DNA from: Aselliscus stoliczkanus
Taxonomy: Eukaryota; Chordata; Mammalia; Chiroptera; Hipposideridae
DNA length: 64,000 bases
Assembly: GCA_033961575.1 (NCBI GenBank)
Contig: CM066730.1
Coordinates: 139,155,523 to 139,219,522 of the forward strand
Direction: 5' to 3'
In this document: positions 21,731-32,751 of the stretch, one piece after another
How the letters are laid out: every line of letters begins with the position of its first letter
Position numbering within the stretch: position 1 is the first letter of the stretch
Program-made: the position numbers and the translations under genes
The notes under the pieces: generated by a model
Database searches by the model: none
What the model was told of the DNA's origin: nothing
Seen by the model: the letters and a program-made list of their open reading frames with translations, nothing else

Positions 21731-21884
21731 AGTGGTGGGAAGAATTTCACTTTCAAGCTTCTGGAGTACCTGTAAAGTGGCCTTTCTTCCTGCAGACATA
21801 GTGGGAAAGGGGTCACTGTGGCTGTGCAGGCCAGGGAACCGAAGGGACTTTTACTGGGCACTGCAGGAGCCTCTGATTGGTTTC

Positions 21885-22545
21885 CCTACTTCTACCTATG
21901 CCCCCTCCAGTCCATTCTCTGCATAGCAGCTGCAATGAGCTTTTACAAATGCAAATAGTGCTATCTCTAATCCCTGAACAATAACATCCCTCTGAACTCC
22001 AAGGTTGGAATAAAGTCTAACCTCCCTACTGACTTCCTCCCATAAGACTATAAGCCTCCCTCTCTTGCCTCCCCACCCCATCTCATACCACTAATCACCA
22101 CTCTTGCTACATTCTAGCCACAGTTGGTTTTCTTCTCCTGGAAGGCATTCAACTCATTCTTGCCTCAGGGCCTTTGCACCTGCTGTTCCCTTTAAAGCTC
22201 CTCCTCACCTCCCAGGTTTTTCATGCCTGGCTCCTATCATGCAGCTCTCAGGTAAATTGTGATCTCCTCAGAGAGTCCTTTTTCAGCTGGCCCAGCCTGA
22301 TGGCCTATCCCAGTCATTTCCTATCACATGTTACCATCTGTTTAAATTGTTGTCATGGTGATTATTACTACCTGTTTGTTGCAAATTTACTTGTTTATTT
22401 TCTGTGTCTTTGAACTAGGGAGCAATTCTCAAGAAAATAAAGGTCACTTGTCTCTCTTTTTGAAAGTTCTACCCCACTCCATAAAATAGAGATTGGCACA
22501 ATGAAAGCACACAGTAAATAAGTATTGAGTGAGTGATGGTTACTG
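21885..22545 (+). mobile_element. L2 LINE 3' end, sense
   Basis: Contains 'ttgcctcagggcctttgcac', 'ctgctgttccctttaaagct', 'gtgatctcctcagagagtcc' and, at the end, 'acacagtaaataagtattga'. These are the canonical landmarks of the L2 3' region in order. Confidence 0.85.
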
Positions 22546-22634
22546 CTCTGTTATTGTCCCAGGGAGGGCAGATGTGCACTGGATGAAGGAAGAAAAGCCC
22601 CATCATTTGTTCTCGCTTCACATGTGTCAAGTAG

Positions 22635-22795
22635 CCGTGCTCTGTGCTTATCTCATTGGATTCTCACAACAGTCCTAGGACACAGGTCATCTGATTCCCA
22701 TTTTGCAGATGAAATAAATGGAAGCTCCATCATTTGGCAGTTTGCTTAAGGTCACACACCTGAGACTAGAGCCCTGATTCCTGTGCCCACACACC
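22635..22795 (-). mobile_element. MIR SINE, antisense
   Basis: Contains 'ggattctcacaacagtccta', 'ttcccattttgcagatgaaa' and 'ttaaggtcacacacctgaga'. Confidence 0.75.
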
Positions 22796-23240
22796 AGATT
22801 GTGGGAAGTGCAGAAACGTGTCTCTGGGGGTTATATACACGCAAGAGAGAGAGTGTGTGCTGCTGCAAAGCTTCATGTGTGTGAGCTCTCCAGCGAGGGA
22901 TAGGCGTGGAAATGCCCGTGCAGGCTAAGTCTCCTGCGCCAGCTTGGAGAAGGCTCCCCCTAAGAATTCCTCATTGCTTGGCCTAAAGTCAGGACCTCCC
23001 TGCGGAACAATCAATTCCAACGGGTGAGTACAGCAGGCTGGCTTGGAGTTGTAGGCTTCTCAGTGATGGGAACGGGGAGGGAGCCTGTGAGTGGGTGCTG
23101 AGGCCTGTCATCCCTCGAGGTGCTCGCATCCTGGCCAGGTCCGGCCTTGCCACTTCTGTGGGGCGCCTGCTTTCTGCGCTAGGTGGCGAAATGCTGTAGG
23201 GCTCCCCTATTCGGGGGAATGCGGTAATGATGTATAAGGT

Positions 23241-23492
23241 ATGAAAGATGTGGCCTGCAGAGAGCCGGCACTATCTCTGCTGCTGCTACTGCTGCCGCTG
23301 CTGCCGCCGTTACCACCGCCGCTACTGCTGCTGGCAGAGCTGCCGGGAGTGAGCATCCCCTGTTCGGGATCCCCAGCTCCCGCGGCATCTCCCGCGCGCC
23401 TCCTGGCCCCACACGGACCTGCCAGCCCCAGGGAACAAAAGCGGAGCCCGTTTGCCCTCTCCTGCAGCCGGAGGATGAATCAAGAGGGCTGA
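23241..23492 (+). other. Leucine-rich, signal-peptide-like ORF in the CpG island
   Basis: An 83-codon frame opens at an ATG with G at -3 and an in-frame TAA two codons upstream. Residues about 11-34 form a Leu/Pro hydrophobic run after a short N-terminus with Lys and Arg, as in secretory signal peptides, followed by 'ELPG'. A possible donor (gtgagc, after 23348) would end the exon soon after the hydrophobic run. The run is encoded by CTG/CCG-rich DNA (23276-23334), so it may be a by-product of a trinucleotide repeat. I do not recognise the protein. Alternatives are a short upstream ORF or noncoding DNA. Confidence 0.2.
23276..23334. repeat. CTG/CCG imperfect trinucleotide repeat
   Basis: About 59 bp made mostly of ctg, ccg and cta triplets. 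On the minus strand it reads as alanine-rich codons. Confidence 0.8.
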
Positions 23493-24329
23493 GTGTAGAG
23501 TGTGGTCCTCGGCGGCTGGAAGGTAGGAGAAGGTGTTGCGCCTGACCGCTCGGGGGTAGAAGGCTCGGGGTGGGCCCGCGGGGGCGGGGCGGGGGCGGCC
23601 GCAGGGGGCCAAACTGCCACTCCGGGGCTTTCCAGACTCGCGAAGTGGTCATCTGGAACGCTGCGCCTGCACTGCCTACCCACCGCAGGACGGGCGCCGC
23701 GCTCCCACAGCCGGAAGGGAAGCCCCTGGGTGGGAATTGGAGTCAGCAGGGGAAAAGTCTGGAGCCCGAAGCAGGGCAGCGGCGGTGGCGGAAAAGCTGC
23801 CCGCAGCACTTGGCGGCGCGCGACTCGCAGCGAAACGCGTGCGGGCGGCGGCTGCAGTGTGCGCAAAGTTTTGGGTGGCGCGCAAAGGCGCAGGCGAGGG
23901 CCACGGCGCAGAGCCTCGCAAGTTGTGGTCGGAGCCGAAAGGGGACCCTCGGGGGCCCCACGCGGACTTGCCGACACTGGGATAAGTGGCTTTTGCTCTC
24001 CGCATAAGCCAGCCAAGGCTAAGCTTGACGCACGGCAATTTTAACCCTTCCCGGCTCGGGGGGAAACAACTTCATCCTCTCCAGGCGGCTGGCCTCAGGT
24101 TGGCTGGGCAACGTGGAGGCTCCCAGCTCAGTCCTCCTGTGGTCTTGGCGCATTTCCCCCTCGCATTCCGCGGTTTCTGTTCTTTTCGGTCCACTTCTGT
24201 GTGCAGAAGCCAGGCAAGCTGGCTGGGCGTCTTTCCCCCAGTCTGTATTCTTACCCCTCGTGCCATGCGGACGCATGTTTTCTTTCTCCCCTCTCACGCC
24301 CCCCACCCCCTCTCGTTTTGCTCTTTGAT

Positions 24330-24500
24330 GCTGCCTTGAAAAATGAGATGATTAATCAATTAGGTTAGTGGCCAATTAGGCATAACCTTGTAGGAAAATA
24401 ATTATGCCCGCTCTCTGAGCTTTCACTGGTGATGAGGTGGGAAATGCAGCCCAGGTGGAGGGGCTGTTCCGAAAAGATAGGGTAGATCAGGGAATTTCTG
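24330..24500. other. AT-rich block beside the CpG island, candidate regulatory element
   Basis: After GC-rich DNA the composition shifts abruptly. The block carries several TAAT/ATTA cores ('gattaatcaattaggttagt', 'aggcataaccttgtagg', 'aaataattatgcccg'), which could bind homeodomain proteins. It is not a recognised repeat. Function is inferred from composition and position only. Confidence 0.25.
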
Positions 24501-26505
24501 GGAATTTCAGATTAACAAGATTCAAATGTGTGGTGGTGGCAGAGATTGTGGGTGAGCAATAGGGTGTGTATGTGTGTGTGTGTATCAGTTTTTGCCAATC
24601 AAGTTAACCCTTGCAGCGCAGTCTGGGTGCACTTTGCAGGCAGCCTGCTTCCAACAGCTCAGAAAAGGTGTGTCCCCTGCTTGCCAGCCCCATCCTCCTG
24701 CTTTCTGAGGAGGCTCTTCCCTGTAAATCTCCTCACAGTGGCTTCGCTGCTGCTTTGGGAGGCCGAGTTCCAATGAATGCATTTTAGTTTCATGTCTGAG
24801 GAATCACATCCTTGCAGAGGAGGGGTTACTGTGCGGTGCCTTGTGAGGATACTCGTTTCTTCTCCTGTTCAATAAAAACGGTTATTAAATGGGTGCAAAA
24901 CGGGGAGAATCTGTCGCCAGGGCTGGGAAGTTGTGCTGCTGAGCGGGGCTTCCTTTTTATGTTTTTGGAATGACTGGCGGGGTTTGGCACTGCAGTATTA
25001 CAATACAGCCATATTACAAGATCTTCAGAGGTTTGAGCCCTCCACCACTGCAGCCCCATCTTCAACAAGACCTCCCTCCTCAAAGCCATCTTTTGGGGAG
25101 CATACGATGGGTTTCTAACGCTTATTACTGTGTGGTTTTAACCCTTATCTGTCTGTTTTTTAAGCTTCTCCTGTCTGTTTATGCCTCTGGACCCTCTGTA
25201 ATAGATTTCTGTTCAGAAGGCAAAACCTAGAGGTGTTCCCAGAGCAGAGGGATTTTTTTTTTTTTTGCAACAGGTCCTAGGTCTGGGATTTCTAATAATG
25301 GGTCCCCTCGGCATTTAGCGATCGGGCCCCAGTGTTTCCTTTAGTGACCTGACCAGGTTGCACCAGGTGGTCTCTGAGATTCCCCTGCAGTGCTGACATT
25401 AGCTGATTCTGAATTTTATGGCTTTTCTTCCTTTCTGAGCTGAGCTGGAGGAGTAGCTGAGTAGTGCAATGTGACAGCACCAGTGCCACCCCACTCCCTG
25501 TGGAAAGGGATGGGGACTGGCTATCTTGGGCTTATTAGGGAACAGGAATTGCCCAGCAGGAGGACTGCTGCATAATGCTGGTGTCCAGGGACAATTGGGA
25601 GCCACAGACTCCATCGTCCTTCCTTAAAATGAAGGGCCACCATGCAGCTCTCTTTTCCAAGGTTTTCTTTTTTTTCCCTTGAAGCTGGACTTTGTCACTT
25701 GACATGACCATATTTGTTGGTCAGGCTCTTGTGCTAGCAAAGGTCTTGCTTCTTTTCTAAAATTGGAGCTTTTTTTAGATAGTGTGAAGGGGAGAAGGAA
25801 AGGAGAGAGGAAAGGAAAGAGGGAAAGAGGAAGAGGCGTGGGGGGCAGTGGTTAGAGAGGTATAGAGACAGACAACTCAAGACTTCAAATACAGGCAGAC
25901 AGTGGGAAAGAGGTAGGAGAGGTAGAGAATGAGGGGAGTGAGAAGTGGGGAGGGGGAGAGGACAGGAGCAGTGGAGGAAAACCGGATCGAGCAGAGGAAT
26001 CCTTGTATAGAGAAGGGAAGAGGAGGGCTCACTTGAAGCAGAGTCTTGTTTTATCATATGTCTTGAAAATAATGTAAAGGAAAACACCAAGCTGCAAAAG
26101 ACTCATTCCAGATAGACTTGCTTGGAACTGAGCTTTGGTGTAATGAGATAATTACTTATGAAATAAGCGTTGCGCCACAGAAAGCCATTAACTCTGTTTA
26201 TCATTTCTTCCTTGAGTGGGGACCCCAGTTGCTGGCGTGCAGTTGGAGCTCAGGAGGGATCTGTTTGCCTAGCAGATGTGCTTTGGAGGGCCCCAATATC
26301 ATACTCTTGTGTGGGTTAGGTCAGGGACACTTTGGGTGTTGGAACAATGTGGAGGGGAGATATATATTCCTTTGCTTTTAGATCTGTCTTCCGCAGAATG
26401 AACAACTTTTTAAAAGTGCATTTTTAATTTATTTAACCTTGAGCATAAAAAGGAAAATGAAGGATGGTATAGTAACCACTCTTACCTGCCACCCAGAACT
26501 AGGAG
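24501..26505. other. Unique sequence, nothing firm recognised
   Basis: Contains a T-run at 25252-25266 and a purine-rich stretch at about 25785-25990 (mostly A and G on the plus strand). Open frames of 60-118 codons match no known domain. The longest is the pyrimidine-strand frame 25734-26090, which is low complexity. Confidence 0.4.
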
Positions 26506-26509
26506 GGAT

Positions 26510-27290
26510 AGGAACATGATTCCAGTTCATTTTCTCCTCTCTAGCCCCCTTGTCTCCATTCCAGACAATCCTCAGATCCTCCTGGCTCAACTCCCAGCCT
26601 CCAGGATGGGCCCTCCCCACAGCTGTGACATCACCCATCTGAAACATCATTTTGACCACGTTACTCCCCAGATCAAAGATGTGGACATTTCCCTATGCTT
26701 AAAGCATATTATTTAAACCTCTGACTATGGATTTCAAGGTCTTGCATAGCATGACCTTCTGGCTCTTACACACATGCACACACACACCATCACACACCTA
26801 CACACACACACACAAACTCACACCCTCTCACTCATACAGCAGCACCACAGCCTCATACACATTTCATACACGTATACAAACTCACACCTTTGCACACACA
26901 CATCACCACGTACTTTCACACACATATACATATGCACTCTACACTTACATCACACGTGCACACCACATACATGCCTTTCATACCTTTGCATGTATAACCT
27001 TCTTTCTTGGCCTGGAAAATATATTCCTACTCCTTTACCTGATAAACTAGTCTTCCTTAGGGATCCATCTCAAAAGAGACACCCACTCAGAGTTCCCTTT
27101 TCCTCAGTAAGCTTGTGTTTCCTTAACACTCTTAATATACTTTGCTTGAAGTATTATAATTCTTAATGTGTTTGTCTCTTCCAATAGATAGCAAGTCCGT
27201 TCCAAGAGGGATTAATTTATTAACTGCTTCAATCTCAGGGTACAACACAGGGCTTAGCCCAAAGGTGTATGATTGATGTTTAATTAATAC
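26510..27290 (+). mobile_element. L2 LINE 3' end, sense, interrupted by CA-rich DNA
   Basis: Contains 'accacgttactccccagatc', 'atttcaaggtcttgcatagc', 'cttggcctggaaaatatatt' and 'acaacacagggcttagccca', in L2 order. A CA-rich tract (26768-26965) is inserted or expanded in the middle. Confidence 0.65.
26768..26965. repeat. Degenerate CA-rich tract
   Basis: About 200 bp of imperfect CA/CAT/CAC repeats. Frames across it (107 and 130 codons) are His-Thr-rich artefacts. Confidence 0.85.
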
Positions 27291-27329
27291 ATTCATTTTA
27301 GGGGTTTCTAAAGGATGATTAACATCCAT

Positions 27330-27560
27330 GACACCTTTTCCACTTATTTCTTATTTTTCTCTTACTCTTATTATTTTTACTTTTTCTTTCTTTTGATTGC
27401 AAAAATAATACTAATTTTTAAAAAAATTCAAAAATTCAAAGGATACAGAGGTGTGAAAAGTGACAATTCTTTCTCTCATCCCACCTAAATACCCACTATT
27501 TGTAATGCACATGTTATTAAATATTTATGTTTCTTCCTGACCTTTGTTTTATGTCCTAGT
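27330..27560. mobile_element. Possible old L1 3' UTR fragment
   Basis: AT-rich sequence with 'caaaaataatactaattttt', 'aaaggatacagaggtgtgaa' and 'ctcatcccacctaaatacc' resembles decayed L1M 3' UTRs. Weak call. Confidence 0.3.
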
Positions 27561-27714
27561 TGCCTAACTAGATCATATGCAAGGATCCTGCAGTATAGAT
27601 CTATATATATCTCAATAATGCTTCACACAGTGTTGTACATAATATGTGCCAATAAATATGGAACACATGCTAGTTGGGTTCATTTTTAAAATTATATTAA
27701 ATAAATTGCTTCAC

Positions 27715-27870
27715 TAATCTTCACAATAGTCCTATGTGATGGGTGTTATAATCTTTATTTTAAAGCGAAAGAAAGCTAGGCTCCAAGAGGTTATATAAAT
27801 TAGGCAAGTCAGAAAGGGAAGGAGTAGTGGCATGTGGATTCCAACCCAGATTTGCTTTATTTTATCGCTT
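27715..27870 (-). mobile_element. MIR SINE, antisense
   Basis: Contains 'atcttcacaatagtcctatg', 'ataatctttattttaaagcg' and 'gattccaacccagatttgc'. Confidence 0.65.
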
Positions 27871-27959
27871 CTGCTCTTTCCACGCTACTCCATAAATGGA
27901 TCTGTGGGTACTTAGAACTTAGAGGAAAGGCATCCAACTCAACTTTACATGCCTACTAC

Positions 27960-28145
27960 TTGCTCAGAGCTTAAGTGTTTATCCTACATCTTCACAACTG
28001 TCCTTCCCACTAGCTTTCATTATCCTTTTACAGATGAGAAATGGAGGCCGATGTCAGAAGTTAATGTGACATGGGCAAGCCCCCACCTACAGCCCGGAAG
28101 ACGTAGGTGTTGAACATAGGCCTTTGAGCCCAAGTCTCATTCCCT
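27960..28145 (-). mobile_element. MIR SINE, antisense
   Basis: Contains 'atccttttacagatgagaaa', 'acatgggcaagcccccacct' and 'gttgaacataggcctttgag'. Confidence 0.6.
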
Positions 28146-28499
28146 GTTCTTAGATATGAGAGTTGATCCCAGAAAGGGGTAAGGAACCTCTGCTTTCACT
28201 TTGCTCCAGTGACTTAATGAGGCAGAAGGAGTCTGGCGGCTTCCCAGTTCTGCTCATCTGCATATGTGAAGTCTTTCTGGTTCTGAAGTCTTTCGAATCA
28301 GAACCATGGACAGAGTTATTTTCTTGAGACTTTGGTGAGCAGCTGTGGACATAGTTTGTAGTTCTGTAGATATGCTACAAAACCTAATGAGATGGTTTGA
28401 AACTTTGATGTTGGGTTATTTTGTCAGTGAGGCAGTGGGTGCTGGAGGCCTCCAGAGCTTGGCTTTGCTAGCATCTGCCTGCTGGGTAGGACACAGCTC

Positions 28500-28770
28500 C
28501 TGTTATTGAGTGCTTCATGTGTATGTCAGGCACTGGTTTGGGCATCTGACCCGTATTTCCTCATTGAATCTTTCCGACAATCCTAGGACTAGCATTATGA
28601 CCATCACCTAGAATAGTACCTGGTATAATAAATACCAAGAAAACATCTGTTTTTTTAATGAGTAGAGGAGGAAACCATGGATCACAGACATCAACTTGTC
28701 CTAGTTCATCTAGGTAGTGCATTTCAGAGCTTGGGTCAGAACTAGAAACTGTACACTTTTGACCATATTG
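28500..28770 (-). mobile_element. MIR SINE, antisense
   Basis: Contains 'gcttcatgtgtatgtcaggc', 'cattgaatctttccgacaat' and 'cagagcttgggtcagaacta', with an internal indel. The 114-codon minus-strand frame across it is incidental. Confidence 0.55.
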
Positions 28771-29054
28771 TGTTTCTTCTGGATTGGAAATCCTGACCAG
28801 GTGATGTAATAGAACTTGAACTTCTAGATCCTTTTGTCTGATTGCTTTATTTAAGAGAAGGGAAAGTACTGTGGGCAAGTGCTGCTCTGCATGCTTTAGG
28901 TGCATTAACTTGTTTCATATTCATACTCTGGGTAAGGAATATAAGGTGTGGATAAGCAGTAGAGATGGGATTGGAGCACAGGTAGTCTGCATTCTTTGCT
29001 ACTTAACGAATAAGTTTCTGAGACCTGTTTAAGATCTTAGAGTCACTTAGTAGA

Positions 29055-29120
29055 ACCACCATTATCACCATCATCATCACCAACATCGTCACCATCACCA
29101 CCACTGTCATCATTGTCACC
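29055..29120. repeat. (ATC/ACC)n imperfect trinucleotide repeat
   Basis: A run of atc and acc triplets ('atcaccatcatcatcaccaa') with scattered substitutions. Confidence 0.85.
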
Positions 29121-29154
29121 GCTGATGCCTTCATAGCAATTATCTTTACAAAGT

Positions 29155-29310
29155 ACCTATCTTGTGCTTATAGGCACTTTTTGTATTTTATCCTATTCCC
29201 AAAACAACTCCATATTTCTATAGAAGGAAACTGAGGTGCAATGAGGTTAAATCAGTGCACAAAGCCATGGGGGCCGTTAATGCAGGACTGAGGTTGGAAA
29301 CCCATGTCTG
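29155..29310 (-). mobile_element. MIR SINE, antisense
   Basis: Contains 'tcccaaaacaactccatatt', 'ggaaactgaggtgcaatgag' and 'gaggttggaaacccatgtct'. Confidence 0.65.
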
Positions 29311-29404
29311 GCCTCAACATCTCTACTCATTTTCATTCTTCAGACACTTTTTTTCTCTGATCCTTTTTGATGCCCGTAAGATTCAGAAAAACATGAAATG
29401 AATC

Positions 29405-29645
29405 TTTTTTTTTCTTTTCTTTTATCTTTTCTTTTATCTTTTCTTTTATCTTTTCTTTCTTTTCTTTCTTTTCTTTCTTTTCTTTCTTTTCTTTCTTTTC
29501 TTTCTTTTCTTTCTTTTCTTTCTTTTCTTTTCTTTTCTTTTCTTTTCTTTTCTTTTCTTTTCTTTTCTTTTCTTTTCTTTTCTTTTCTTTTCTTTTCTTT
29601 TCTTTTCTTTTCTTTTCTTTTCTTTTCTTTTCTTTTCTTTTCTTT
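29405..29645. repeat. Pyrimidine repeat with three successive periods
   Basis: About 240 bp of T and C with almost no interruption. It starts as three copies of a 12-bp unit 'ttttatcttttc' (29420-29455), changes to a 9-bp unit 'tttcttttc' (about 29456-29520), and ends as a 5-bp unit 'ttttc' (to about 29643). Frames of 73-153 codons across it are poly-Phe/Leu/Ser or Lys/Glu/Arg artefacts. Confidence 0.95.
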
Positions 29646-30725
29646 CCTCAATGCCCAGAAGGATCACTGTTCGAAAAGAAATAGGCTTTGCGTATTTCAG
29701 AGACCTGAATTGTTTCCCCTATTCCACTATCAGGCGTACAAAGGGGTCACCTGTTGGATGGTCCTGTGTGCCTTTCAGTTTCCTGGAACTAGAATGATAC
29801 TATTACCTGCCATGCTTCCTAATATGGCGATGGAAATGAGAACGTTGACACGCTTGTGATTTTAACGCCCCTTCTCCCCCCCCCCCGCCCCACATACACT
29901 TAGAGATGGAGAAGCACCTTGTGAAAGAGAAGGGAGTGATTTTTAGGTTGAATTAAACTACCTAGGGCTGCTGTGTGACACTGGTTGGTTTTAATAAGGA
30001 AGCAACTACTACTTGGTGACATTTAGGCTTACTCTTTGTTGGTCAAAGTGCGAGAATTCTGTATCATTAATAGTTATTCACTTGTGACTTATAAAACAGT
30101 CCTATTGTGGAGGACAGCAGACCCAGTGACATTAAACAAACCTTTTAATTTATCTGGCAAAGCACTTAAAGGGGGCAGAATTAACCAAGAATGAATACCA
30201 AATAAATAATTCATTTGTATTCATAGGCTTTTAATAAATAAAACAATTTTTTTTCCCTGAAAGTAGCTCTGAGCTGTAGTTCTTCAGATTTCTTGTTTAA
30301 TTAACATGCAGAATACAACTTCTTATTTCAAAATGCCCTTTTTTTTTTTTTTTTTTTTTTTGGAAGCTTGAGCTTAGATCTTTAGTGACATTTTTTTCTC
30401 CAAAAAAATATTTACAGCTGAGTTGGAAACTGACAGGAAAGGCGATTTAAAATGAAAATGCTACCAAACTGAAGTTTATATCTGAATGAAACACATGGTG
30501 TCACCATGGACAGAGTCCTAAGAACTCAAAATATTTGTCTATTTGTGGAACTTGAAGAAACCAAACTGTTTTCATTTGTTAATGTCAACTCTAAAAATCA
30601 CGGTTTTGGGCCTGCATTGTGGTGGCCATTTCTACTTACCTGGTTTTACTATTGTCATGGAACACCGGCCATTTCTTTTTGGTTTTTCTTTTCTGTTCCA
30701 GATGAAGAGAACTGCCTGAGGGTTA
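29646..30725. other. Mostly unique, AT-rich, candidate conserved block
   Basis: Contains a C-run (29876-29886), a 21-T run (30341-30361), and an AT-rich block at 30130-30340 with many TTAAT/ATTA motifs that is not a recognised repeat. No exon is seen; the 119-codon frame 30506-30865 runs into an L2. Confidence 0.35.
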
Positions 30726-30729
30726 GTCC

Positions 30730-30900
30730 TGTTTCTTTCTACCTCCATACTTTTACTTACATCATTCTTCCTGCCTGGAACACCCTCCCTTGTCAAATCT
30801 GCTCCAAATCCAATAGTCTCTTAAAGCCAAGTTTAGGTACCAAGTCCTGCATGATGTCTTCTTAGTTAACTCCACTCAATATTGACCAGCACTGAGTGTT
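30730..30900 (+). mobile_element. L2 LINE fragment, sense
   Basis: Contains 'cattcttcctgcctggaaca', 'aaatctgctccaaatccaat' and 'gtaccaagtcctgcatgatg'. Confidence 0.65.
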
Positions 30901-31059
30901 GTTTTTTTTTAAATCATTTTACTATTAATTTTTCAGATCATAATATTGCAAGTTAATTGTAAAAAAAAAAAGTGAAGGTATAGAAAAATATGAGGGGTTA
31001 GTAAAATCACTTGAAATTCCAGTTCTTTATGTTATGTCATCTATTTGATGACTATTCTT

Positions 31060-32000
31060 TTATTTATCCCTTTAGACATATATGCTAGCATATACAAATA
31101 GATACAATTTTACATATCTGCCTTACTATGCAAGCTGTTTGTTTTTTATCCTGCAGATCCATTTTTAATATTTTGTTTATTTACTCTCCCTTGCCCCACA
31201 AATTGATTAAACCACCTAGATTCCATATCTTCCTCTAAGCTCCTATGACATTTACACATATAGGTTCACACACGCACACACACACGGATTTTTGTTATTG
31301 ATTTTAAAAATGCAATCATATATACATTCCTTGGCATACTGCCTTTCTCATTTTAAACATTATGGAAAACCATACCACTCCAACCCTCCCTTAGTCAGTT
31401 GGTATAGATATAAGTCACTATTTTCAGTGGCAGTATACATTTTAATGGTATGAATATGCCACAGATTTTTCAACCACTCCCCCACTGATGAGCATTTACT
31501 CCTGTTCCACTCATTTTTATAAACCGTGCTGACATAAGCATCCTTGTACATTTATCATTATTTGTTGATGCTTTAACTTTTATGAGTAGATTCCCCAAAC
31601 TAATATTTCTGAGTCAAAGGATATGTGCTTTTCAAAGTGTTAGTAGACGGTGCCATATATTTTTCCAATGAGAATGTAATCACATTTAGGTTAGCAAAAG
31701 TAGAAGAGAACGATAACATGTGCTGCTGGCAAAAGTATAGGGAAAAGAGATTTCCCTATATATTTGCCAGCCCCACACATTATTGTTCTCTTTCACTTTT
31801 TCTAACCTCATTGCTATTTACTTTGTATTTTCTTGATGTCTACAAAAGAAGAGCATCATTTCATACATTGGGCATCTGAATTGGCTTCTCGGTGTCTTTG
31901 CCCATTTTTCTTTTGGATGGTTGTCTTTTTACGTCAATTTGTGAAGTTTCCTTTGATATTATAGATAGTATTTTTTTCCTTTTATTTACATTACATATGA
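31060..32000 (-). mobile_element. L1 (L1M-type) 3' end, antisense
   Basis: Plus-strand landmarks 'attttaatggtatgaatatg', 'cataagcatccttgtacatt', 'ctgagtcaaaggatatgtgc' and 'tttgcccatttttcttttgg' are reverse complements of old L1 ORF2-end and 3' UTR sequence. Frames are broken. The left boundary is uncertain. Confidence 0.65.
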
Positions 32001-32009
32001 TTTTCCTTC

Positions 32010-32170
32010 TCTGGAGGTTTGATCTACTGTTATAATGATCTTGTTGTCTGCGTCCAAACTAGATCATGAGTTAGTAGACAGCACTGACACATACGATTCA
32101 TCTCCAGGACATTACATCTAGGGCAAGGCCTGAAAAAGTGTGGGCTCAGAATAAATGGTTGGAACATTGA
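32010..32170 (+). mobile_element. L2 LINE 3' end, sense
   Basis: Contains 'aaactagatcatgagttagt' and 'gggcaaggcctgaaaaagtg', ending 'ctcagaataaatggttgga', typical of the L2 3' terminus. Confidence 0.45.
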
Positions 32171-32751
32171 CTGTATGTATGATATCCAAATTTAACATTG
32201 AATTGTATAAATTTATATATGTGTATCACATAGATTGAGATGTTTCAAATAAGCAACGTTTCAAGATGACTGATGTTCTTGAAATATTTATAAATGAATT
32301 ATGTACATCCTTGCTTTTTAAAAATAGAGTATCATTTAGAAATATCATTATGAACATCAATTATTGTGTCAGACTATATATTTGATGTTCTTAAGGGCTA
32401 TTTAGAGCTGCAGGACTGTTTGCCCCTGTAATATCAGTGACCCAGACCTTTGCATGTACTGATTTTAAATTCTCATATTTTTTATTTTTTTGCAATCTCT
32501 TCCCTCACTGTCAGATTGTGTTAGCGTGCCTTGGTATTGTCAGTCTATCTGCCTCTAAAAGCAGTCCTCTTTCCTTTCTACCCATCTTTGTATTGGCTGT
32601 GGACTAATATATCAGGAATCACACCATTAGAAATGTGGATAATAATAAGGGTTAATAAGCACCAGTGGAGTCTTGGCCTGGGTGCCATTCCTATGAATAA
32701 AGTGCATCAGCTTCCAATGGAAATATAATTTGGCTGTTTAAGGGTCTTTTC
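32171..32751. other. AT-rich unique sequence
   Basis: No repeat family or exon is recognised before the T-run that forms the SINE tail. Confidence 0.35.

Larger units (their letters stand above)
23090..24070. promoter_or_regulatory. CpG island, candidate promoter
   Basis: CpG dinucleotides are frequent over about 1 kb, densest from 23370 to 24060 ('gggggcggggcgggggcggc' near 23580, 'cgaaacgcgtgcgggcggcg' near 23830). The rest of the window is CpG-poor. The GC boxes 'ggggcggggc' near 23580 resemble Sp1 sites; I see no TATA box. CpG islands usually mark promoters of protein-coding or long noncoding genes. No exon on either strand is identifiable with confidence, and direction is unknown. Possible splice donors on the plus strand are 'cgg|gtgagt' after 23023 and 'aag|gtagga' after 23522. 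Long overlapping open frames on both strands (up to 180 codons) are expected from stop-poor GC-rich DNA. Confidence 0.7.

Noticed and set aside
23179..23652. 157-codon minus-strand frame with an alanine run
   Set aside because: The alanine run is the reverse reading of the CTG/CCG repeat. No domain is recognisable.
23480..24044. Overlapping 120- to 180-codon frames on both strands in the CpG island
   Set aside because: GC-rich DNA has few stop codons, so long overlapping frames are expected. The translations are low complexity, rich in Arg, Gly, Ala and Pro.
29405..29645. CRISPR-like or satellite array
   Set aside because: The repeat is a simple low-complexity microsatellite without spacers, in a mammalian context.
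29340..29859. Frames of 73-153 codons across the pyrimidine repeat
   Set aside because: They encode only Phe/Ser/Leu or Lys/Glu/Arg repeats from a microsatellite.
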